Shown here one piece after another: positions 11,731-19,127 of a DNA stretch of 64,000 bases. The position numbers were made by a program, and so were the translations under genes. Each line of letters opens with the position of its first letter. Position 1 is the stretch's first letter. The stretch spans positions 6,177,722-6,241,721 of the forward strand of contig OZ037766.1 of assembly GCA_964035545.1 (NCBI GenBank), given 5' to 3'. The stretch comes from Bugula neritina. Taxonomy: Eukaryota > Bryozoa > Gymnolaemata > Cheilostomatida > Bugulidae. Under the pieces are notes generated by a model. The model saw only the letters and a list, made by a program, of their open reading frames with translations, was not told the origin of the DNA and searched no databases.

Positions 11731-14529
11731 TTATACTGGCTTACCTGGGAACTCGGTATTAATGTCCATACTCGACGTTCTTGGTAAGGTTGGAGCTGGT
11801 TGTGAGATACGTCTGCCTTTGGCGATGTCAGCATAAGAAAAGGCTGAGCATCGTTTCTGAGGCACGAGGTCGGAACTATTTGTTTTACGCGCATTAATTC
11901 CTCCCACTATTCCGCCCTCGCAAAAGTTGATATTTGCGTGGGGTTCACAACTCCAACATTTTATCGTACGGTTTTCCCCTAGACTTTCATGTGCGCCGCT
12001 CCTAATGCAGTCACATACGAAGTCTTTTAAATATGGTGGGGGTTTCCTCGTACGCTGTCCCCTTTCTAGGGGGGGTGACACGCTTGCCGGTTCGTTAGTA
12101 GGGGCCTCTAATGGCGTCTCTACTTCACCGTTAGTGGTCACCTCTTCTTGTTCTCCGGATGGAGCCCCTCCCTCCGTGGGGGTTTGCACTTCCGGAACCG
12201 GCTCGGTTTCTGGAAGTGATGGAATTAGACTCGGCGGTGGCGGACACGCTTCTGTTGGCAAAAGCTGCCGCTCCTCTCTCACCAAGTTTTCTTCCCGCGG
12301 TATGACCACTTCGTATTCAGGTCCATGCCGCCGTCGCCCGCGCGTCGTTGTCTGCCTCCTGGGCTCTAACAACGGGGGGGCTTCTCCCACTCCGTCGGGG
12401 CTAGCCCAATACGGTTTCAAGCGAGACTCATTCTGGATAGACACCTGTCCTGAGCGCTCAATCTTGTACGTATGATTGGGCATAGCCTCGACGACCACGT
12501 AGGGGCCTACGAACTTAGGCTTCAGTTTATCAGCCTGTCCGCGACGCCTACGGTAATTGACCATCCACACCTTATCTCCCGTTTGATAGAGAGGTGGTTC
12601 ATCGGAATCTTCGTGCCGCACCTTCCACTGCTGTTGACGCAGTATATCGTGTGCGGCCTTCATCCGTTCCACTAGTTCACTGGCATACTCGTGAACCGAG
12701 TTGTCTTGCTCTGGAATGTGATAGGTGAGATGGTCAGGGACACGAGTCTCTCTCCCGAGCATCAAGAGGTTTGGGGTCTCACCAGTACTGGTGTGTGGGG
12801 TGCTACGGTATGCACGCATGACTTGCGGCAATACCGTATCCCATTCCTCTTGACCTCGTCCAAGGAGGAGACTCCGGAGTGCATCACCTAGCATCCGGTT
12901 GTTGCGCTCCACCACCCCGTTACCTTGAGGGTGGTAGGGGGTGGTCCTGCTCTGATTTACTCCCCAGAGGTGGCAAAGGTCGCTCATCAGTTGAGACTGG
13001 AATTGAGCGCCTTGATCAGAGTGTATCTGTTCGGGAAGCCCAAAATAACAGAATACATGTTGGTCTAGCGCCCTGGCCACTGTTGGGGCTGATGCATCTG
13101 GGATAGCCAGAGCATCCGCCCACCTAGTAAAGTGGTCGGTTAGTACTAGTATCCAATTATTGCCTCTGGGGGTCAGGGGCATGGGTCCGACCAGGTCTAC
13201 AGCGACTACTTGCCAGGGCCTACCAGCATATAGCCTCCGCCGTCCTGCTTCACCAGGGGGGCGGCTGTGCTTACTGGCCTGGCAGATCTCACACTGTTTG
13301 ACTCTGAGCCGGACGTCACGCTCCATCTGCGGCCAATACCACCGGAGCCGTAATTTGGATATCACTCTCTTGACCCCTGCGTGGGCCTGTTTGTGAGTAT
13401 CCCAAATCAACTCACGGCGGATGGCCGTGGGGCAGACTACCCTCTTCCTTTCCGGGTGTCTGCCGCTGGCAGCTAGAGAGATGGTTAGCAACCCATCCTG
13501 CCCGATCCGCAGCGAGTCCCAACGCTGACAGTATAGCCGGAACTCGGCGCATCCCTGTCGTATGCGTTCCTCGCTGGGTCGTCGCCCTTCCCTTTTGGCC
13601 CGGTATATGTCTGCCACGACTCCAGGCAGCTCTTCTTGGAGCTTCTTCAACTCTCGAACATTACCGGCCAATACAGGGTTGGCGCGGAGGTTTTGTACAT
13701 CCTCCGGGGACTCATCAACTCTTTGCCTGAGTTGACCTTGGTCCCAGTCAAACGGTGCTCCGTGATGAGCCAGCGTCTCCAACTCGCATCGCGGGGGACC
13801 TCCATCCCTCCTCTCGATGTTGAGACACTGTTTGCAACCTCCGTCAGGTCGGCGACTCAACCCATCCGCATTGCTGTGTCTCTTGCCCGGTCGATGTTCG
13901 ATCCGGTATGAGAATTCAGCTAGGATTTCGAGCCACCGGGCGACCTGACTGGAGGGCTCTGCTCTCTTGCACAACCAGATCAGCGAGGCATGATCCGTAC
14001 GCAGCCGGAACTTCCTGCCGTATAGGTAGGGTCTGAAGTGCTTCACTGACTTGATTACTGCCAGCAGCTCCTTGCGGGTAGTGCAGTAATTTCGTTCAGC
14101 GGGTGAGAGAGACTTGCTGTAGTAGGCCACTACTACCTCTCGGCCTTCCTGCACTTGTGACAGCACAGCGCCAACATTTTGGTCACTGGCGTCCGTGTCT
14201 AGGATGTACTCCAGAGTGGGGTCTGGGTAGGCCAAGATGGGCGCCGTTAGTAGGCAGCCCTTGAGGCGGTCGAACGCTTCTTGTTCGACTGGAGTCCACT
14301 GCCACGTCACTCCCTTTGCGGTGAGCCGGTTTAACGGCTGGGCTATGCCCGCAAAGTCTGGTATGTATTGCCTGTAATACCCTACCAGCCCCAAGAAAGC
14401 CCGGAGCCCGGTCAAGTCTTGGGGGTGACCCAGTCTTCTACTGCCCGTACCTTTTCGGGATCCGTTGCCACGCCGTTTCGACCGACAACGTGCCCCAGGT
14501 ATTTGACCTCCGGCTGCAATAGAGCGCAC
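11731..14529 (-). CDS. pol: pol part 2: RNase H and integrase
   Basis: Open frame of 932 codons; homology begins about residue 37 (DLTGLRAFLG, the RT/RNase H connection). The RNase H has LDTDASDQNVGA and later HRPGKRHSNADGLSRR. The integrase zinc domain is HKQAH...CEIC (HHCC), and the DDE core is VDLVGP, HSDQGAQF and HPQGNGVVERNNRML. A C-terminal GPYVVVEAMPNHTYKIERSG segment matches the integrase C-terminal domain. The last 200 residues are Pro/Glu-rich and end with a Cys-containing, SYADIAKG-bearing tail that I cannot assign. The frame is one step from protease-RT; the upstream 36 codons overlap the end of that frame and are noise. Confidence 0.9.
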   Translation of the reverse strand: MRSIAAGGQIPGARCRSKRRGNGSRKGTGSRRLGHPQDLTGLRAFLGLVGYYRQYIPDFAGIAQPLNRLTAKGVTWQWTPVEQEAFDRLKGCLLTAPILAYPDPTLEYILDTDASDQNVGAVLSQVQEGREVVVAYYSKSLSPAERNYCTTRKELLAVIKSVKHFRPYLYGRKFRLRTDHASLIWLCKRAEPSSQVARWLEILAEFSYRIEHRPGKRHSNADGLSRRPDGGCKQCLNIERRDGGPPRCELETLAHHGAPFDWDQGQLRQRVDESPEDVQNLRANPVLAGNVRELKKLQEELPGVVADIYRAKREGRRPSEERIRQGCAEFRLYCQRWDSLRIGQDGLLTISLAASGRHPERKRVVCPTAIRRELIWDTHKQAHAGVKRVISKLRLRWYWPQMERDVRLRVKQCEICQASKHSRPPGEAGRRRLYAGRPWQVVAVDLVGPMPLTPRGNNWILVLTDHFTRWADALAIPDASAPTVARALDQHVFCYFGLPEQIHSDQGAQFQSQLMSDLCHLWGVNQSRTTPYHPQGNGVVERNNRMLGDALRSLLLGRGQEEWDTVLPQVMRAYRSTPHTSTGETPNLLMLGRETRVPDHLTYHIPEQDNSVHEYASELVERMKAAHDILRQQQWKVRHEDSDEPPLYQTGDKVWMVNYRRRRGQADKLKPKFVGPYVVVEAMPNHTYKIERSGQVSIQNESRLKPYWASPDGVGEAPPLLEPRRQTTTRGRRRHGPEYEVVIPREENLVREERQLLPTEACPPPPSLIPSLPETEPVPEVQTPTEGGAPSGEQEEVTTNGEVETPLEAPTNEPASVSPPLERGQRTRKPPPYLKDFVCDCIRSGAHESLGENRTIKCWSCEPHANINFCEGGIVGGINARKTNSSDLVPQKRCSAFSYADIAKGRRISQPAPTLPRTSSMDINTEFPGKPV

Positions 14530-16016
14530 TTGGAAGGTTTGAGCTTAAGACCGGCACCTCGGAGTCTCTCGAAAACCTCCTGCAGACGACTGACATGTGT
14601 CTCGAAGTCTGGAGAGATTACGATGACATCATCGAGGTAGACCAGCAGTGTCTTCCAATGGAGTCCGCTAAGGACTTGTTCCATCAGCCTCTGGAAGGTG
14701 GCTGGGGCGGAGGTTAACCCGAAGGGCAGCACCTTCCACTTCCACAAACCGTCCCGTGTGATAAACGCCGCTTTCTCCTGGGCGTCGGGACTCAGAGGAA
14801 CTTGCCAATAGCCGCTTAGCAAGTCTAACGTACTGAAGTACTTGCTGCCGGCTAGGGCGTCCAATGACTCGTCAATACGAGGTAGAGGGTAGGCGTCCTG
14901 TATGGTTACGCTATTGAGTTTGCGGTAGTCCACACAGAACCGCCAACTGCCGTCTTTCTTCCGGACCAGTACGACTGGCGAGCTCCACGCACTATGGGCG
15001 GGCTCTATCAGTCCCCGGTCCAGAAGATCCCGTACTTGTCGGCTCACCTCCTTCTCTTTCTCCGGCCCCAGCCTGCGTGTGGGCTGCCGGACAGGAACTG
15101 TCCCTGCAGTCAGCGGTATTTCGTGTCTGACAATTCCAGTCAGCCCCACGTCATGCTCTCCGCTGCTGAACACATCACCGTAGTCGCGTAGTAACTTAGC
15201 CATAGCTTGGCGTTCTCTGTTACTCGCGCAGCCGCCACTGGCTGTTTCGTATAACTCCCGGAGATGTGTTGGGACTGCCCCTCGTCCCTGAATAGGGTGT
15301 CGAGGGGGTGCCTCCGTCGCGTCACCCAGCGACGGGCCCACGTCCTCTTCCTGGACGGAGTGGAACCGGCCCAGCATTGACCCAGCTGGGAGCTCAATGG
15401 GCTCGGTAAAGGGGTTGACACACTGCACTAAGACCTCCCCTCGCTCAGTTAGTCGGTTTAAACTACTGGCGAGTTGGATCCTTTCGTGCGCGCCTTCAAC
15501 GACCCCGAGCCTGGCTATCCGGTTGCTGTTCACTCGGCAGTGGATAGTAGCTCTGGAGCGTCCGGGTACGGTGCAGTTTCGAACTACCTGAACACCGCCC
15601 ACCAGAGGACGCCCAAAGTTATCCACACAGGCGAGTTCTCGCCCGCCCATCAGCACCACCGACTTACTAAAGTCGATTCGGCACTGGTGTTGCTTCAAGA
15701 AGGGCATGCCGAGGATAGCATCTTCCTCCAGTTGACCTATGATAAAGGTCTCCTGTACAGCCTGATCTCGGACACGCCCAGGGAGCTCGATAATACCATA
15801 AAAGGGGATACATGACCCGTCTGCCAGGGTGCCATGTTCTCCAGTATACGGTCGTACTCTATCCCTGTCCCGGCGGGGCAGTGCCTCAAAGACTCTACGA
15901 CTGAGAAGGTTGGTAGTACAACCGGAGTCGAGCAGGAAAGTGACGGCGTTGCCGGCCACCTTTCCGGGTAGGAAATAGCTCTCTCCATGTGGTTGTACTT
16001 TCACCCCCCCCCGCAT
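14412..16016 (-). CDS. pol: pol part 1: protease and reverse transcriptase
   Basis: 534-codon frame. The aspartic protease motif LLDSGCTTNLLS is near residue 28. The reverse transcriptase fills roughly residues 300-520 with VLVRKKDGSWRFCVDYRKLN, LPFGLTSAPATFQRLM and the catalytic VYLDDVIV (YLDD). The first ATG (16016) abuts a G9 tract (C run 16004-16012), so pol is probably entered by frameshifting there and this Met need not be a start. The frame stops at 14412, just after a C5 tract (element strand; 14421-14425), while the conserved sequence goes on in the next frame, so RT and RNase H are separated in this copy. Confidence 0.9.
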   Translation of the reverse strand: MRGGVKVQPHGESYFLPGKVAGNAVTFLLDSGCTTNLLSRRVFEALPRRDRDRVRPYTGEHGTLADGSCIPFYGIIELPGRVRDQAVQETFIIGQLEEDAILGMPFLKQHQCRIDFSKSVVLMGGRELACVDNFGRPLVGGVQVVRNCTVPGRSRATIHCRVNSNRIARLGVVEGAHERIQLASSLNRLTERGEVLVQCVNPFTEPIELPAGSMLGRFHSVQEEDVGPSLGDATEAPPRHPIQGRGAVPTHLRELYETASGGCASNRERQAMAKLLRDYGDVFSSGEHDVGLTGIVRHEIPLTAGTVPVRQPTRRLGPEKEKEVSRQVRDLLDRGLIEPAHSAWSSPVVLVRKKDGSWRFCVDYRKLNSVTIQDAYPLPRIDESLDALAGSKYFSTLDLLSGYWQVPLSPDAQEKAAFITRDGLWKWKVLPFGLTSAPATFQRLMEQVLSGLHWKTLLVYLDDVIVISPDFETHVSRLQEVFERLRGAGLKLKPSKCALLQPEVKYLGHVVGRNGVATDPEKVRAVEDWVTPKT

Positions 16017-16397
16017 GTGCTGTCCTGGGTTGACAGGACGGCGGGGGTTTCACCCGTGGTTTACGGGGCTTCCGGCGGCGAGGTTGGTGCCGGCGGGGTT
16101 CGGGCCTCTCCACTGGGCCTTCTGGCTCCATTTCAGTGGCGGGCTCCTCTTCCCGAGGTAACCGGTGAAACCGGTTAGCGAGTGGCAGGGAGAAGGTACT
16201 TGGCCGTTGTGCGGGCCTACTAGTCCTGCGTGGTACCTGCCACTCGGGTGGAGTGTTTCGTCGTGTCCGTACGGACAGACGACGGCGTGTTCCACCATAC
16301 TCCTTTAGTTGCGGCCCGCGGGGAGGGAGAGTGTCCGCGGGCCGTGACAGTTTAACGCCCCCTGGTATTGGGGTCGTCCTTTCTGTCCCTGGTCCTG
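15895..16397 (-). other. Basic Arg/Pro-rich open frame between gag and pol
   Basis: An open frame, one step off both gag and the protease-RT frame, runs about 165 codons. It is dense in R, P, K and Q (for example RRRKPRKPRVKPPP) and ends just past the G9 tract. Its position and charge fit a nucleocapsid lacking a zinc knuckle, but GC-rich DNA gives long chance frames, so the call is tentative. Confidence 0.35.
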
Positions 16398-17171
16398 ATC
16401 AGCGCTACTCCAGCCCTGCCCCACAGGTGTTGGGGGCACCCGCAGGGCCTGACCGGGGCCAGCACCGGCCAGAATGGTTACCAGTTGTCCCAGCATCTCT
16501 ACCATACGGTCCACTTCGGCTTCCAGCGGGAGGGCTTCGGGACCTGTCGTAGCCCTGGCAGCGCTGACTCCAACTACTGGTGGGTTCCTTTGTGCTCGAT
16601 GCATTTGGGTAGCCAACAGGTAAGCTTCTCCAGCCTCCAGGGCATCCTCTATTCTTGTTATCCCTTTAGCTCGTAGGTGATGGTCCAGGCCCAGGTCGTT
16701 TAGTGACTGGACAAAGGCGTCATAGGTGTAACGCTCTTGGTGTTGTGCTGGCAGATCGCTATATGCAATCTGCGCCAGCTTCTTCACCGTCGCGGCATGT
16801 TCTTGCAGCGAGGTCCGCGGGGTGCGGCACAATCTCTCTAGCTTGGTCCTAGCGTCTATTACGGAGATGCCAAAACGGGCCCGCAGCGCAGCCAGTATTC
16901 CGTCTACGTCCGTTCCCACTCCGTACGGCTTGGCTTGCTCCGTCACCGCTCTCCGCAATTGAATAAGGGCCACTCTATGCGGCCATTGAGCAACCTCCAT
17001 TACTTCTCTAAATTCTTGTATAAATTGCTCGACATCTTCCGACCCAGTAAAGGTGGGAGCTTTCAAGCAATGTCTATAAGCTTCTTCTCCCTCACGATTC
17101 ACAGGATTAACAGCATTTCTACGCTCACCTTCTACTGGGGGTGGTTGCATTCTAGTATTTTCAGTCTCCAT
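16305..17171 (-). CDS. gag: gag of Ty3/gypsy element
   Basis: 288-codon frame starting METENTRM, about 30 nt after the PBS. Residues about 30-200 have the helical retrotransposon gag pattern (FTGSEDVEQFIQEF, then RRAVTEQAK, LRARFG, LQEHAATVKKLAQIAY, YTYDAFVQSL). This is the capsid-like part that assembles the particle. The frame stops at 16305. No CCHC zinc knuckle is visible in it. A different frame, open from about 16397 to 15895, is rich in Arg and Pro and may be the true nucleocapsid part, reached by a shift at the G5 tract 16358-16362. The gag stop may therefore be a break rather than the natural end. Confidence 0.85.
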   Translation of the reverse strand: METENTRMQPPPVEGERRNAVNPVNREGEEAYRHCLKAPTFTGSEDVEQFIQEFREVMEVAQWPHRVALIQLRRAVTEQAKPYGVGTDVDGILAALRARFGISVIDARTKLERLCRTPRTSLQEHAATVKKLAQIAYSDLPAQHQERYTYDAFVQSLNDLGLDHHLRAKGITRIEDALEAGEAYLLATQMHRAQRNPPVVGVSAARATTGPEALPLEAEVDRMVEMLGQLVTILAGAGPGQALRVPPTPVGQGWSSADQDQGQKGRPQYQGALNCHGPRTLSLPAGRN

Positions 17172-17185
17172 CTTTGATATACACT

Positions 17186-17203
17186 ATCCCACTGCTGCCA
17201 CCA
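17186..17203 (-). other. Primer binding site, probably tRNA-Leu
   Basis: One base inside the 5' LTR, the element strand reads TGGTGGCAGCAGTGGGAT. Its complement ATCCCACTGCTGCCACCA ends in CCA and resembles the 3' end of metazoan tRNA-Leu of the AAG/TAG type, with one difference from the vertebrate sequence I remember (ATCCCACCGCTGCCACCA). Confidence 0.75.
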
Positions 17204-17204
17204 C

Positions 17205-17510
17205 TGTTAAGATTTTCAGATTTAGGGTTGATGTGCCACCAAGAGAGTCTATTTATCACTAGAGAAACTTCACCGAGTTAAGTTGAGTAGATATCGTTAT
17301 ATTTTAATACAAGAATACATAATAAAATCTAATGTACAACAGTAATGATACGCACGTCTATTTAATTTACAGCACTATCCTCAACTGAGCTAGTAGCGCG
17401 AAGCTGTTACTATTACTCATAAAACAGCCTAGCTAATTGGCTAATACATTGTTCCGGGTCAATACGCAACCTTGCGTATTGTGTTGCTGGTAGCTCCACG
17501 AGCCACCACA
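17205..17510 (-). repeat. 5' LTR of Ty3/gypsy element
   Basis: 306 bp, no differences seen from the copy at 10057-10362. Because element transcription runs right to left, this is the promoter-bearing LTR. Its palindrome is at 17460-17481. TATA, start and poly(A) positions cannot be assigned from sequence alone. Confidence 0.96.
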
Positions 17511-19127
17511 TTATTTTATTTATTTATTTAATGATTAAAATTAACTGTGTTTATGACTATAGTCTATAACTACAACTACAAGATTAAGTATAAGTTAAAG
17601 TATAAGTATAACTCTTAGTATTACTATTACTATTAGTATTAGTATTAGCAAAAGCTATGCTTATAGTTATACTAATAGTTATAGTTATATTAACTGTATC
17701 AGGCTCATCATCATATTATAATCATCTTCATAAACATAATCATAATGATTTAGTGATAATAATTAGATTATAATCACTAGCATTAGGCTTAGCTTAGGAT
17801 TGTTGTTAAGTTAAAATTTTAATTATTCTGTCGAGCGACAAAACAAATTAGTTTGATTTCAAGTTTAAAACACAAGTGTTACTACTGCTGTATTAGTATA
17901 AGTATTACTTATTAGTAATAGTATTACTATTAGTTTGTTTAACGAATCAGTAATTGATAAAATATTATTCTTAGCTCTGGTTACACATACAAATAAAAAT
18001 AGAATTACATGTTTAGCAAAAAGGTTGTGAGATTAAGATTATTAATTTAGTGTTGGTGTGCATTACTATTCACTTTTTTGAGTTATAAGTTGACTACTAG
18101 CTGTAGTTACCCTAATTAACTGTTTCCACATTGCGTTGCCTAATAGTAATTCCATGCACAGAATAGTAGAGCGGCTTTTGAGTTAAGCAATTTTTAGATA
18201 ACTTCAAGGCATAGCATTAGTATGCTATTTTCAGTAGTGTTGTTATCTATAGGCTACTACTTTTTGCTTGAGTTGGTTACTGAGTAGGTGCACATTTAAA
18301 GCCAGTTTATCTAGTTGCTAAAATTCCAGATTTGAGATTTAGAAAGTTGAATAAAGCTTGCAAACAGAATATCCTTGATGCTGTATCTATTTTACACTAG
18401 TTTTTTAGCACCTTGTACAAAAATTTCCACATCATAGGAATAATTTAGTTTATGTTGTTGACAACAAGCAAAGCTATTTTCTACACACATAAGATGTGGC
18501 TGCAGCTTGTGTGGGAAAATTATGCTCAGTGTGTAAACTTTCTATTGCAGTCATTTTTTGGAATTATATAAATAAAAATTCAGCATACCCTGTAAGGACT
18601 TGCAAGGTATGCTGAAAAATGTATTATGCCATGCTAATAGCATTGAAGCAAAAAACCACCAGTAAATTTTCATGCAGCGTTATTGGCAATAAATAGATTT
18701 GCTTATAGACCAAATAAAGTCTAAAATATGCTGGTAATTTTCATATATACAATATACAAATGTATAGATATATGAGTATAACACTCCACAGCTTGCGTTA
18801 TGTGTTAATGCTCAGCTGCATTTGTGATTCCCACAAAGGGTTGTTCTAGAAACCTGATTTTATTTAGTCTGCTTTAATTTGGGCTCAACTGTTGGCTAAA
18901 CATGAACATTCAGACTTTATTTTTGTTCGGCTGTAAAAAATTTATCTTAAAAATTATGTTATGTATTTTATGACTCAACGGAAAACTGAAAATATCTTTG
19001 TTCTTAAAATTATATATATTGTATAGCTTCTTTTATTTTTATGTAATCTATGATAGGAATTGGATTATCTTCAATCACAACTTTTCAGAGGTTAAGTTCT
19101 GCGCCCTGTCGTGGGATTTAGTTGAGG
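17511..19127. other. Intergenic spacer upstream of BFAR-like gene
   Basis: AT-rich DNA with tac/tag/att triplet repeats in its first 500 bp, continuous in style with the sequence left of the LTR element, so the element landed in simple-repeat DNA. An 11-bp-arm hairpin lies at 18579-18616. An acceptor-like TTTTCAG at 19082-19088 suggests that the 5' UTR of the BFAR-like gene is spliced. No coding sequence is seen. Confidence 0.55.
18579..18616. repeat. Short inverted repeat
   Basis: Perfect 11-bp arms, ttcagcatacc and ggtatgctgaa, around a 16-nt loop. It is isolated and no function is assigned. Confidence 0.7.

Larger units (their letters stand above)
10057..17510 (-). mobile_element. Ty3/gypsy LTR retrotransposon, young
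   Basis: A 7,454-bp element in minus orientation. Both ends carry a 306-bp LTR beginning TG and ending CA, and the two copies read identical base for base. The flanks carry TTAT (10053-10056 and 17511-17514) as target duplication. In element order it has a PBS, gag, a protease-RT frame, an RNase H-integrase frame, an extra zinc-finger ORF and a G-rich polypurine tract. RT-RNase H-integrase is the Ty3/gypsy order. No envelope-like ORF with a signal peptide or membrane anchor is visible. The internal region is clearly GC-rich while the host DNA around it is AT-rich. Three frame changes, all at G or C homopolymers, interrupt gag-pol, so this copy is probably not autonomous unless they are recoding sites or assembly errors. 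Confidence 0.96.

Noticed and set aside
11927-12475. 182-codon plus-strand ORF and other plus-strand ORFs at 12472-16552
   Set aside because: Antisense shadows of the GC-rich pol frames, with no recognisable domain.
16050-16298. Cys/His-containing frame after gag as a zinc knuckle
   Set aside because: It begins CPYGHDE but does not fit C-x2-C-x4-H-x4-C, and it is bounded by stops; no CCHC box could be found in any frame.
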